DNA of 47,281 nt from Acidobacteriota bacterium (GTDB lineage Bacteria; Acidobacteriota; Blastocatellia; UBA7656). The stretch is taken from NCBI GenBank assembly GCA_038040445.1, contig JBBPIG010000035.1, positions 1-47,281 on the forward strand, in the 5' to 3' direction. Below the pieces are notes generated by a model that was not told where the DNA came from, made no database searches, and saw only the letters and a program-made list of their open reading frames with translations. The position numbers and the translations under genes are program-made. Positions 8,110-17,155 of the stretch are shown here, in pieces (within the stretch, counting starts at the first letter, position 1; each line of letters starts with the position of its first letter).

Positions 8110-8137
8110 TTGCGACTTTCGTGTTGTGTGATACACT
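8110..8137 (+). promoter_or_regulatory. Possible sigma70-type promoter
   Basis: TTGCGA (8110-8115) and TACACT (8132-8137) are separated by 16 bp, just downstream of the 20-bp tandem repeats. It points towards the TPR-AraC regulator gene but would first cross the oppositely oriented small gene, giving antisense RNA to it. Matches to consensus are moderate. Confidence 0.3.
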
Positions 8138-8208
8138 GCGACGCGACACACAGATACTTAATCGCCGCGAGAGCGAGAAATGCTTCAGTTGTGCCCGATC
8201 GCTTAGGC

Positions 8209-8466
8209 TTAGGGTTTGTATCTAAGCATCAGAAGCAGCACAGCTAAAACTAACAGCGTCTCTGAACCCAAATCGAAATCAATAGGTACATCTTGAGTAG
8301 ATTTCCTCAAGGCTCCGTCCGTGCTTGGCTTGATGGACTGTTCGCCTGGCTCACAAAGACAGCCTGGCGCGGAGCATTGACACCAATCGCCCGCTACTGT
8401 GTGCCCTCCCAATACAGGAAAGGACAAGCACAACATGAGCAAAGCGACAAAAAGTAGTCTTTTCAT
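8209..8466 (-). CDS. Small exported Cys-rich protein with C-terminal membrane segment
   Basis: An 85-residue protein. It has a signal peptide (MKRLLFVALLMLCLSFPVLGG) and a cysteine cluster DWCQCSAPGCLCEPGE. A hydrophilic linker is followed by a C-terminal hydrophobic segment (ETLLVLAVLLLML) ending in basic RYKP. The start is ATG 8464-8466 with a strong AAAGGAG about 6 bp upstream, better than the GTG two codons earlier. The layout suggests a secreted precursor anchored by its tail, or a small envelope protein; I know no function. It is divergent from, and overlaps the first codons of, a TPR-AraC regulator, so the two may form a regulated pair. Confidence 0.65.
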   Translation of the reverse strand: MKRLLFVALLMLCLSFPVLGGHTVAGDWCQCSAPGCLCEPGEQSIKPSTDGALRKSTQDVPIDFDLGSETLLVLAVLLLMLRYKP

Positions 8467-9604
8467 GTTCACTCCTTTAGCGAAATATGCTGGATTCTAT
8501 CAGGAAGTGTTGAGTGGCACGGGTAACTATGAGCAATTAGGCAATCGCCTTATCCGGGTGGGTGAGCAAGCACATTCATTGCGGCAGTTCGACAAAGTAA
8601 AGGAAATCGGTTTACTTCTTTCCAATGTTCCAATCAAACGCTATCAAGCAATTGGCGGCTTTTTCTTAGCTGTTGCAGTTAACAGTATGGGAAACGGAGA
8701 TCAAGACGAAGCCAGAAGACTATTCGAAATTGCTGTTGATCGGGCACCCGACCCTTACAAGGTGAAGTCCATCCTTTCACTAGGCGCATTAGCATTTCAC
8801 AAGAAGGACTTTGATTCTGCGTTTTACTTCTACCAACAAACGATCAGAATTGAGGGTCTAGGCCCCGCCAGCCTCCAAGCAATAAGAGGCATCACAACAT
8901 TGAAATCCATCGAGGGGTATCACAAATCCGCAATCGCTGACGTTGAAAGAATATTGCCTCTCATCAGGTTTGCGCCGCCGAATGTCTACCTTGACTGCTT
9001 GAACTCTTACGCAGTTGAGTTGTCAGAAGTGGGCCGGTTGCAGGAGGCGGAAAACGTTTCTTCATTAGTCATCGCATCGCCTCTTACCCGCTATTATCCT
9101 GAATGGCAAGACACGTTGTCGGAGGTCAGATCAAAACGAAAGCGGCGCTCTACCGTTGCGATCCCGCTGCCACCGGTTGAAGGAGAATACGAAGGTGTCG
9201 TTGAACCAGAAGCCCCGGAAAACACGATTGGCAATCTACGAATTCAGACCGTGATCGACTTCATGAATACAAACCTTGAGCGGAAGATGTCTTTAAGCGA
9301 ATTGGCAAAGGTAGTAAATCTGTCCCCGTCTCACCTTTCTCGCCTTTTCAAAAATGAAACCAAACTATCACCAGGGGAATATCTCATAAGACTCAGACTG
9401 GAAAAAGCTCGTCATCTTCTGGCAATGAGCTTCCTGAGCATTAAGCAAATTATGGCATTAGTAGGCTACGGCAATAGGAAAGGCTTTGTGGGCCACTTCA
9501 AGAGATACTTTGATCTCACCCCCTCCAAATACAGGAAGCGCGCCTACAGCGGTCAGCCTAGTTTGACAAGTGATATCGAGCTGGGTAGTATCCGCCCATT
9601 ATAG
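8435..9604 (+). CDS. TPR-containing AraC-family transcriptional regulator
   Basis: About 389 residues. The N-terminal ~240 residues are helical repeats of TPR type (FFLAVAVNSMGNGDQDEARRLFEIA, LGALAFHKKDFDSAFYFYQQ, LSEVGRLQEAENV). After a Pro/Glu-rich linker comes an AraC/XylS DNA-binding domain with two helix-turn-helices (MSLSELAKVVNLSPSHLSRLF and FLSIKQIMALVGYGNRKGFVG) and the closing FDLTPSKYRK motif. TPR regions in regulators often bind peptides or partner proteins. I start at ATG 8435 because AGGAAAGGA lies 10 bp upstream; ATG 8465 is possible and shares a CATG with the start of the divergent small gene. A clear terminator follows at 9622. The gene is AT-richer than its neighbours. Confidence 0.85.
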   Translation: MSKATKSSLFMFTPLAKYAGFYQEVLSGTGNYEQLGNRLIRVGEQAHSLRQFDKVKEIGLLLSNVPIKRYQAIGGFFLAVAVNSMGNGDQDEARRLFEIAVDRAPDPYKVKSILSLGALAFHKKDFDSAFYFYQQTIRIEGLGPASLQAIRGITTLKSIEGYHKSAIADVERILPLIRFAPPNVYLDCLNSYAVELSEVGRLQEAENVSSLVIASPLTRYYPEWQDTLSEVRSKRKRRSTVAIPLPPVEGEYEGVVEPEAPENTIGNLRIQTVIDFMNTNLERKMSLSELAKVVNLSPSHLSRLFKNETKLSPGEYLIRLRLEKARHLLAMSFLSIKQIMALVGYGNRKGFVGHFKRYFDLTPSKYRKRAYSGQPSLTSDIELGSIRPL

Positions 9605-9619
9605 TTTGATTTTGGCTTT

Positions 9620-9650
9620 AAGGCCATCCGCTCGGATGGCCACTTTTTAT
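9620..9650 (+). terminator. Rho-independent terminator
   Basis: GGCCATCC (9622-9629), loop GCTC, GGATGGCC (9634-9641), then ACTTTTTATT. A perfect 8-bp stem with a T-run, 17 bp after the regulator's stop codon. Confidence 0.85.
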
Positions 9651-9800
9651 TCTGGGAGAGGCGTTCGAAAGCCGGTGAGTCAACTGTATTGTTAGCCGTT
9701 TTACTTTCGTCGGTATTTAGCCGGCAGGCAAGTTGCGGTTGCTCCCTCCAGAGTTGTACCTTGTCAAAGACCCAGTCGAGAAGTTCCTAAAGGTGAATCG

Positions 9801-11546
9801 ATGATCCGGTCTGCGACGAAAGATGTTTCTGCTCAGCGCGCAGTGGTCGCTTTGCTCCTTTGCTTGCACTCAGTGGGCTTGACGAGCGTTGCGGCGACGC
9901 CATCAAAGAGCAAGACGCCCGACCCCGCTAGTCCGCGGCAGACCGGCGCGCAACAGCCTGAAACACTCGATTCGCTTCGCGCGCGCATCGCAGCTCACAT
10001 CGCGCAGCCGAGGTTCGCGCCCGCTGCGTGGGGCGTCAAAGTGCTTTCGCTTGATACTGCGAAGACGATCTTCGAACACAACCCGCAGAAGTATTTCAAT
10101 CCAGCCTCGAATGCGAAGCTATACACCTCGGCGCTCGCACTTGAACGGCTCGGCGTCGACTTTCGAATACGGACTTCGCTCTACTCAAGCACGAGGCCGG
10201 ACGCCTCAGGCACGCTCAAGGGGGACTTGATTGTATACGGCCGAGGTGATCCTACGATGGCTGCGCGATTGAATGGCGGCGACTACATGAAGGGACTCGA
10301 TCCGCTCATCGCGCAACTGGTTAATGCGGGAGTGCGGCGCATCGAAGGCGACCTCGTCGGCGATGAGAGCTACTTCGCAGGGCCGCCTTTCGGATCCGGA
10401 TGGGAGTGGGACGATCTTCAAGCTTACTACGGCGCCGAGGTGTCGGCGCTCACGATAGACGACAACTCACTGGACTTGTTCGTAAAGCCGGCTGACCGGG
10501 TGGGCATGCCGTGCCGGATCACTACCGGCCCGCCGACGTCGTTTGTCACATTGATCAATCGAACTCAGACCGCACTCAAAGGCACTGAGTCTCGCATCGT
10601 GGTTTATCGTCCGGTTGGTGAAAACTTCATATACGTTTCGGGGCGTCTTCCTATTGACAGCAACACCGGTTATTACAGCGCGATTGCGGTTCACAATCCC
10701 GCAGGCTTGTTCGTGAGCCTGTTCAAGGATGCCCTCGCCGCGCGCGGGATTGTTATCACGGGTCGAACGCGCGTGATCGATTGGAAGTATCGTGAGGTTA
10801 CGCCAGTCGATCTGGCAAAGTTGATCGAGCTGGGCTCAGTTGAGTCAATGCCGCTGGGCGATATCGTGCGCGAGACGCTGAAGCCCTCGCAGAACCTCTA
10901 TGCCCAGTTGCTGCTGCTTCAAGTGGGAGAGAAGACTCGGTTCGGCGAGTGGGTTGGAAGCAGCATGCCGGGAACCGTCGCCCCGGGTGGCTCGAGGAGA
11001 GCTTCACAGTTTCCGCTGCCGCCTCAAATCGCGAACGATCAGCGCGCCGGGCAGACCAGCGAAGAGCTGGGCATCGAAGCGTTAAATGATTTCATGGATC
11101 GAGTCGGCATCAGGAAGGGCGACGTTTTGCTCGAAGAAGGATCGGGCCTCTCGCGGCGAGATGTTATTACTCCCGAAGCGACCGTCGCGCTGCTTGCCTA
11201 CATGAGCCGTAGTCGATGGGCCGACGTCTATCGGAACTCGTTACCGGTGGCCGGCGTGGATGGGACGCTTCAGAACCGAATGAAGGGAACAGCGGCGACC
11301 GGCAACGTGCGCGCTAAGACGGGTTCGCTTCGTTATGTATACACGCTTTCTGGCTACGTGACGACAGCGGCCGGCGAGCGCCTGGCTTTCTCTATCATGC
11401 TCAACAACTACTACAACGCCGAACGATCAGCCGCGCTCCGGGAAGCTTCCGGGACCCAGGCTCAGCGCGCCGCGCCGACCTCGCCGCGAGAGGACTTGGA
11501 CGCGATCGCCATCATGCTTGCAAGCTTCACCGGGCGAAGCCCGTAG
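9801..11546 (+). CDS. dacB: D-alanyl-D-alanine carboxypeptidase/endopeptidase (PBP4, peptidase S13)
   Basis: A 581-residue periplasmic penicillin-binding protein that trims D-Ala from peptidoglycan stem peptides and cleaves cross-links. An N-terminal hydrophobic segment (AVVALLLCLHSVGLTSVAA) acts as signal peptide. The three active-site motifs are present: S103-N-A-K106 (SxxK), the SxN motif in KPSQNLYAQ, and KTG in RAKTGSLRYVYTLSGY. Between the first two lies the long insert typical of this class. Length is slightly above the usual 480-520, through a Pro/Ser-rich N-terminus and an insert around VGSSMPGTVAPGGSRR. It is convergent with the giant secreted protein gene, with 9 bp between stops. 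Confidence 0.93.
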   Translation: MIRSATKDVSAQRAVVALLLCLHSVGLTSVAATPSKSKTPDPASPRQTGAQQPETLDSLRARIAAHIAQPRFAPAAWGVKVLSLDTAKTIFEHNPQKYFNPASNAKLYTSALALERLGVDFRIRTSLYSSTRPDASGTLKGDLIVYGRGDPTMAARLNGGDYMKGLDPLIAQLVNAGVRRIEGDLVGDESYFAGPPFGSGWEWDDLQAYYGAEVSALTIDDNSLDLFVKPADRVGMPCRITTGPPTSFVTLINRTQTALKGTESRIVVYRPVGENFIYVSGRLPIDSNTGYYSAIAVHNPAGLFVSLFKDALAARGIVITGRTRVIDWKYREVTPVDLAKLIELGSVESMPLGDIVRETLKPSQNLYAQLLLLQVGEKTRFGEWVGSSMPGTVAPGGSRRASQFPLPPQIANDQRAGQTSEELGIEALNDFMDRVGIRKGDVLLEEGSGLSRRDVITPEATVALLAYMSRSRWADVYRNSLPVAGVDGTLQNRMKGTAATGNVRAKTGSLRYVYTLSGYVTTAAGERLAFSIMLNNYYNAERSAALREASGTQAQRAAPTSPREDLDAIAIMLASFTGRSP

Positions 11547-11555
11547 CATTCCCGC

Positions 11556-14500
11556 TCAAGGCAACACTGTTATCCTGAGTTGTGAAGACGTGACTGTGGT
11601 GGGCGTGGTATCAGTCGCCCTCACCGTGAATATGAAGAGCCCGGTTGCGGTAGGCTTGCCCGAAATCACTCCCGTAGCCGTGTTCAACGTCAGTCCGGTT
11701 GGGAGCGCCCCGCTCGCCAGGGCCCACGTGTAAGGAGGCCTCCCGCCAGTTGCCACTAGCAGGTTCGAGTAGTCGGTGTTCAACTTGCCTCCGGGCAGGT
11801 CTCCGATGCTGGAAATGATCAATGGCGGGGGGTCGATTATGATCCTGAGCGTGCCGGACGTTAAGTTTTCGGGCGGCGATTGTGAATCCGTCAACCGCAC
11901 GGTGAATGGGAACGTACCAATTTCAGTGGGAGTGCCGGAGATAACCCCGGAATTTGGGTTCAACGAGAGCCCCGTTGGCAACGCGCCGCTGACAAGCGCC
12001 CAGGTGTAAGGCGAAAGCCCGCCCGCTTTTTGAAGCGTGAAGGAATAGAACACATTGACTGTGCCCTTCGTCAGATCACCGCTCGTGGGTATCTGTAACG
12101 GCCCAGGAACGATCGTGATTCGGAGCGGCTGAGAAGTGACGGTCGTCTGGGTGGAGTCAGTCAAACGCACCGTAAAATTGAACGTCCCTACCTGGGTCGG
12201 AACACCTGTGATAAGACCGGTGGTGCCGAGCGTGAGCCCAGGCGGTAGCGAGCCGGTATTCATTATCCACGTGCGCGGTGGTACGCCTCCGGTGAATAGT
12301 AGCTGGACGGAATAGACGACTCCGGTGCTACCTTGTTCGATATCACCGTTGCTGACAACTCGTAGCGGCTCGATGTCAGGAACGATAGTGATCGTGAAGC
12401 TGGCGATGGCTATAGCGCCGATTGAATCGGTTGCCCGAACGACGAACGGGAAAGTCCCAAACACCGTGGGAGTGCCTGAGATCAATCCGGCCGCGTTTAG
12501 TGAGAGGCCGGAAGGCAACGAGCCGGATACCAGTGTCCAAGAGTAGGGCGGCTTTCCGTTAGTCGCGCCAAGCTGCAAGCTGTAGCGTTCACCCTTCTTT
12601 CCTTTCGCGATGTCATTGGTGCTGATCGTGAAGACCTGGTTCTGGAACACGATCGGGCGCGCGCCCACCACCGTAGTGTTACCGGCGGCATCCAGCAATC
12701 GTATGGCTATTGTGTGGTCGCCGTTGGAAAACTTCGTTGTGTCTATCTGGAAACCGAAGCCTGAACGCGAGGCGTTCGGGAAGGTGGCCCAACTGGTTCC
12801 AATATCAGGACGGCTCAAACCGTAGATTGCTTCGCCAACCTTCTGTCCGTCTACGAGCACGTCTATCTGAACAACACCTACGTTGTCGAGCGCCCATCCG
12901 CTGCCATTCGCGAGGTTATTCAACGTGGCGCGGAAGTCGGGTGTCTCGAGCGCGCCGAAGGGCGCTAGCTTATCGGCGGGCTTGACGGTGATTGCTAGCG
13001 TGCGCGTTACGGTTTGTTGAGCGGAGTCTGACACACGCACTACGAAGACGCTGGTTCCCGGCGATACAGGCGTACCCGAGATTGTCCCGCCCGCCGAGAG
13101 ATTCAATCCGGCTCCCAGACTTCCGCTCGCTATGCTCCAGGTATAAGGCAGTACGCCGCCAGTTGCCTGAAGCGTCTGGGAGTAGACCCGTTCTGCCGTG
13201 GTTTCGGGAAGCGAGACTGTCTGGATCACCAGCGGCGGGGGCGGCTGGGTCACGAGCAGGAAAAGAGACTTCGTGCTGGAAGTGCCCAGCGAGTCCTTCA
13301 ATCGGACCACGAAGGAAGTCGCGCCTGCCGTTGACGGCCGGCCGGAGATCTTACCGTCGCCGCTCAAGGTCAGGCCGTCCGGTAGTGCACCGGTGTCTAT
13401 GGTCCAGGTGTACGGCCCGAGGCCACCGGACGCTTCTAACGCGGCGTTGTACAAAATACCCTGCAATGCTTGCGGAAGGAACTCGGTCCTTATTAGGAGC
13501 GGGGGCGGCGGCGGACCGACTTCAAGCGTCAGCGGTTTGGACGCTTGCTTGTCGGCAGAGTCGCTTACTAACACGGTGAAATTGGAAACGCCCTGAGCGG
13601 TCGGCGTTCCAGATAGTATGCCGTCCGACGAGAGTGTTATCCCATCCGGGAACGCACCAAATTTCTTTTTCTTCTTCTTGACCCAGCTATAGGGTGCAGT
13701 GCCCGCAGTCGCCTTGAGGTCGTACCGGTAGGGCACCCCCAATGCTGCGACCGGAAGCGCGCCGGGGCTCAGAATGGTCAGCTCAGGTGGAGGGTCCACG
13801 TCAATCGACAACGTCGTTGTGGTTGATTGACTGCTCTGATCAGTTGCTCGCACCTCGAGTGTCAACTCGCCCGGCGTGGTCGGCGTGCCCGCTATGACGC
13901 CCGCGTCTGAAAGGTGCAGTCCGTCTGGAAGACTTCCCGACGTGAGGTCCCATTTATAAGGAGAGGTGCCCCCGGAAGCCGCGAGGGTTTGCGAGTAGGC
14001 TTCGCCGACAACGCCGTCTGCCAAAGACTTGGTGTCTATGGCCAGCACCAGAGTCGCCGGGTTGATAGTGATTGAAAGAGTTGCTGAGACGCTTGCGCTC
14101 ACGGCGTCGGTGAGTTGTAGTGCGAAGCTTGCAGCCATCGAACGCTCCGGCGTCCCTGAGATGATGCCGCTCTGGTTGAGCGTTAGACCATCCGGCAGAC
14201 TTCCCGACTGAATCGACCACGTGTAAGGGGTCTGACCTCCAGATGCTCCGATGCTTTGGCTGTAGGCCACGCCTACAGATCCCCTCGGCAACTGGTTGGC
14301 GGTGATCGTCAGAGGCGCCGCGGACTTGACTATGAGGGTCAGCGCTTTGGTGGCAGAGTTGCCGTTGCTGTCTGTCACCTTCGCGACGAAGTTGAAGGTC
14401 CCGGCGGTTGAGGGCGTTCCGGAGATTGAACCGGCCTGTCCTAATGCCAAACCTGGCGGTAGGTTCCCGCTCTCAATCGACCAGGAGAAGTCGGGCTTAC

Positions 14501-16202
14501 CTCCGACTGCCGCCATTGTCCGGCTATAGGCCACGCCAACGGTCGCCTCCGGCAAATCTCCTGTGCCGATCGTAAGCACCGGCGTGGTGGAGGGCGTGAT
14601 AACCGCGGCTTCGTTAGAGTACTGCGATGTGCCCGTTCCATTGAACGCCCGCACCCGATAGGCATAAGCCGTGTTGGCAAGTACGTTGCCGTCGATGAAG
14701 GTGGTCGTGTTGCCTGGAACGACCCCGATCTGGCTGAACTCCGCGCTCGATCCCCCGCGGCGTTCGATCTGAAATCCATCCTCGACCCCCGATGTATCTT
14801 GCCACACCGCGGCGACCTGCGTGGGCGAGGTCGCGCCGGCGACCAGACCACTCGGAGCTGTTGGCGCCGGCTTGGGGACGGCTGACGTCCAGCCGATCTG
14901 GGCTACCGTAAACGGACAAAGGGCCAACTCGTTGAGCCGCATCATGCAATCGGTGGAAGTTCGAGTGCAAGCGAGGTCCTGGCAGTTTCCGTTGAGCGCG
15001 TCGGGTCTGACTTCCGGGGCACAGGTGCAACTGCATACCTGATACCCTGGCTGAAAGTATTCGTCGCAGGCATAGAAGATGTGACCGGTTTCGTGCGCGG
15101 CTATTCGTGAGAGTTGCCAGCCAAAGCTGCGGAAAAGGCTAACCGTGTATGGACCTCCGATATAGGCCCAGGACGCGCGCCCGTCGGTGAATGAGCTTCG
15201 AGTCGGCGCCGGGTTGTAGGCAATGAACATCGAGTATGCCCAGTTGGCGCGGTTCTGATCCCTGAACGCCCAGTCGAACGCGGCGACGCGCTCGAAAACG
15301 TTGCCGGCCGAGGCGCCTACATTGCTCATTATCTGGTTGATCCAGATAGGAGCGTCGCTACCGGGCCGCAGCACCGGCTCATACGGCACGCGGCAAACCG
15401 GGTTGTTGGCGTCGAAGACTACAACCGTGAACTGCAGCGGGCGCGAAAGGTTGAACGCTCGCGATTGCTCGACCCACCAATTCAGCCCGTCGAGTACTTG
15501 CGCGGCGGCAAAATTCTGATCGGCCTGTGACCATGAGTAGAGGTCCGGATCGACGCCACCCGTACTCTCGACCAGAAAGACGGCTACCGCAACAGAGCCA
15601 TCCATCACATCGCTGTTACTGAAGTATTGAGGCGTGACGGTCGACTGAATGCCGAGCACGGATTGTTCGGCGCCGAGCATTCTGAGATTGCGGATGAATT
15701 CATCCTTATTGACGGGTGGATGAGGAAGCGCGCACTCGACCATTCCTGGCCGCCCAGCTTCCGGGCCAACCTGCTGCTCAGATTCACGCGATCGGCGTTT
15801 AGCGCTGCGCCCAGATGCAATGTCGTTGAACGCGTTGATCGCTATCTGCGTTTCGCGGTCGGTGAAGCCTGAGGGCGCGGGACCGACAGGTGATCGGTGA
15901 ATCGAGCGTATCCCGTGACGTCCCAGAATTCGCGAGTCCGCTTCCGGACTGAGCCATCCCATTATTGCGTGCGGCGGAAGGACTATGGCGACACTGCCGC
16001 CTTGAGAAGTGATGAAGTCGCGGGCTTCCGCAAGCCCGGCTTTTGAACTTGCGTCAACCAGGATCAGCGAATATCCGGCCCGCCCATTGGATGGGGCGGA
16101 TTGATTGTGTGAATGAGTGCGAGCTGAAGCGCTAAAGGCAGTCGAAACCAGGAGCGCAAGCACGGACCGGAACACCAAACGAACCATCAATACAGACCTC
16201 AA
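11556..16202 (-). CDS. Giant secreted protein: metalloprotease-like domain, FN3 and ten putative-Ig repeats
   Basis: 1548 residues with a signal peptide (VFRSVLALLVSTAFSASA). The N-terminal ~430 residues contain HETGH at residues 370-374 followed by IFYACDEY, an HEXXH zinc-peptidase signature, and a Cys-rich stretch (CSCTCAPEV..) downstream. An FN3 domain follows at about 447-537. Ten He_PIG-type Ig repeats (GVAYSQ...GG..PYTW...SG.LP.GL.L...G.ISGTP...G...F...) are split six plus four by a different beta domain (LAPFGALETPD to GARPIVFQNQ). The fourth Ig repeat carries six consecutive lysines (codons at 13662-13679) where the others have a short loop. Probably a cell-surface or secreted protease or adhesin; the substrate is unknown. 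Confidence 0.85.
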   Translation of the reverse strand: MRSVLMVRLVFRSVLALLVSTAFSASARTHSHNQSAPSNGRAGYSLILVDASSKAGLAEARDFITSQGGSVAIVLPPHAIMGWLSPEADSRILGRHGIRSIHRSPVGPAPSGFTDRETQIAINAFNDIASGRSAKRRSRESEQQVGPEAGRPGMVECALPHPPVNKDEFIRNLRMLGAEQSVLGIQSTVTPQYFSNSDVMDGSVAVAVFLVESTGGVDPDLYSWSQADQNFAAAQVLDGLNWWVEQSRAFNLSRPLQFTVVVFDANNPVCRVPYEPVLRPGSDAPIWINQIMSNVGASAGNVFERVAAFDWAFRDQNRANWAYSMFIAYNPAPTRSSFTDGRASWAYIGGPYTVSLFRSFGWQLSRIAAHETGHIFYACDEYFQPGYQVCSCTCAPEVRPDALNGNCQDLACTRTSTDCMMRLNELALCPFTVAQIGWTSAVPKPAPTAPSGLVAGATSPTQVAAVWQDTSGVEDGFQIERRGGSSAEFSQIGVVPGNTTTFIDGNVLANTAYAYRVRAFNGTGTSQYSNEAAVITPSTTPVLTIGTGDLPEATVGVAYSRTMAAVGGKPDFSWSIESGNLPPGLALGQAGSISGTPSTAGTFNFVAKVTDSNGNSATKALTLIVKSAAPLTITANQLPRGSVGVAYSQSIGASGGQTPYTWSIQSGSLPDGLTLNQSGIISGTPERSMAASFALQLTDAVSASVSATLSITINPATLVLAIDTKSLADGVVGEAYSQTLAASGGTSPYKWDLTSGSLPDGLHLSDAGVIAGTPTTPGELTLEVRATDQSSQSTTTTLSIDVDPPPELTILSPGALPVAALGVPYRYDLKATAGTAPYSWVKKKKKKFGAFPDGITLSSDGILSGTPTAQGVSNFTVLVSDSADKQASKPLTLEVGPPPPPLLIRTEFLPQALQGILYNAALEASGGLGPYTWTIDTGALPDGLTLSGDGKISGRPSTAGATSFVVRLKDSLGTSSTKSLFLLVTQPPPPLVIQTVSLPETTAERVYSQTLQATGGVLPYTWSIASGSLGAGLNLSAGGTISGTPVSPGTSVFVVRVSDSAQQTVTRTLAITVKPADKLAPFGALETPDFRATLNNLANGSGWALDNVGVVQIDVLVDGQKVGEAIYGLSRPDIGTSWATFPNASRSGFGFQIDTTKFSNGDHTIAIRLLDAAGNTTVVGARPIVFQNQVFTISTNDIAKGKKGERYSLQLGATNGKPPYSWTLVSGSLPSGLSLNAAGLISGTPTVFGTFPFVVRATDSIGAIAIASFTITIVPDIEPLRVVSNGDIEQGSTGVVYSVQLLFTGGVPPRTWIMNTGSLPPGLTLGTTGLITGVPTQVGTFNFTVRLTDSTQTTVTSQPLRITIVPGPLQIPTSGDLTKGTVNVFYSFTLQKAGGLSPYTWALVSGALPTGLSLNPNSGVISGTPTEIGTFPFTVRLTDSQSPPENLTSGTLRIIIDPPPLIISSIGDLPGGKLNTDYSNLLVATGGRPPYTWALASGALPTGLTLNTATGVISGKPTATGLFIFTVRATDTTPTTVTSSQLRITVLP

Positions 16203-17040
16203 TTTGTAAAGCCACGGTCGGTACTGCCTGCTTTGTGACCGTGGAGGGCTAGATCGAAAACAGAGGACTCTCCTTCAGGTTGACTGCTACTCAGGGTGCC
16301 GATGAGCTGCCATCCTGACTGACAAAGAGAGATCGCCCCGGGTAGCTTGGCGGGCCGCCTGTCGATATGAGTGCGTAGTCGTCATGAATTCTCAGGTAAC
16401 TATGAGTTCCACGGGCACTCGCGGCTTCCACTAAGGCCTCCGACGTGCTCTGAAACTCGCAACGAGTAGTAAGGTCGCGAAGTATACCTTAAGCCCATAT
16501 TCACCGCAAGTAGAAAGAATGTACCCATTTAGGTCCGGTGAGAGGGACCTTGGTCAGGAGGCTCATCGCGTCCAACACTCTTCGCTCAGCTTCGTGGCCG
16601 ACCGCAAACGGTAAGGTAGAATGGGCCCGCCGGAATTGTGACTAACGTCAGAAGCTGCCGTCCCCGTTGCTAAAGACAGGACGCTCCGAAGGAGTTAAGA
16701 CAAGCAATCCCCACTCTGATTGCAACCCGCGCTTGGTGCTTCGACGGTGCGGCGCTGCCGATTGTGCAATGCTTGACACACCTAAACCGAGAGTGTAGAG
16801 TTCAGCCTTGCCGCAAAGCATTATGAAGCGAGGAACACACAGGCGCGTGTACTCAGAGTCCTGCCCCGTTCTCTCGGAGCAAGAGAGTTCCGCAGCATCA
16901 GCTAGACCTTGAGCCGAAGTGATGGTGCTCACCTTGCATAATGGGTGAGCCGGGCGTCGGCATTCTTAAGGTAGCTTCGCAGCGCAACCGCGCAAAGACT
17001 CTCCTCACGACGGCGTTGACACTCGGACTTCATACCTGCC
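16203..17040. other. Long intergenic region without a convincing gene
   Basis: About 840 bases before the rpsA promoter. A perfect 8-bp stem (CCACGGTC 16212-16219 and GACCGTGG 16237-16244) sits in the leader of the giant secreted protein gene and could be a regulatory hairpin. A minus-strand frame at 16648-16932 (94 codons) has no recognisable domain, and I do not call it. I see no tRNA or other known RNA in it. Confidence 0.4.
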
Positions 17041-17047
17041 TGACGGC

Positions 17048-17076
17048 TTGAAGGTTAAACGCCGATCAAGCATACT
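17048..17076 (+). promoter_or_regulatory. Probable rpsA promoter
   Basis: TTGAAG (17048-17053) and CATACT (17071-17076) are separated by 17 bp, about 80 bp before the rpsA start codon. Both hexamers are close to the housekeeping consensus. Confidence 0.45.
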
Positions 17077-17093
17077 ATGAGGCAAAACAGTTC

Positions 17094-17120
17094 CATCGGT
17101 CCGGTGACACCATTCCGATG
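17094..17120 (+). promoter_or_regulatory. Possible rpsA leader hairpin
   Basis: CATCGG (17094-17099) pairs with CCGATG (17115-17120) in the predicted 5' leader. rpsA is commonly autoregulated through leader structure in other bacteria; here the role is only inferred from position. Confidence 0.25.
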
Positions 17121-17155
17121 AATTCAATACGGGAGTTTGGGAGGAGTAGCGATTA

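Larger units (their letters stand above)
7600..8208. other. Non-coding accessory stretch with palindromes and repeats
   Basis: I find no convincing gene in these roughly 600 bases. The minus-strand frame at 7650-7883 has no recognisable domain and crosses the palindrome. The stretch contains two attC-like imperfect palindromes, a 20-bp-period tandem repeat and a possible sigma70-type promoter, each listed separately. Confidence 0.5.

Noticed and set aside
9889-10230. Arg-rich frame inside dacB
   Set aside because: Out-of-frame shadow of dacB typical of GC-rich coding DNA.
16203-16350. Cyclic-di-GMP riboswitch upstream of the giant secreted protein
   Set aside because: The leader has an 8-bp stem and an AAAGC, but the conserved GEMM core could not be matched.
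16648-16932. A 94-codon minus-strand open frame before rpsA
   Set aside because: No recognisable domain, no ribosome binding site and mixed composition; treated as chance.
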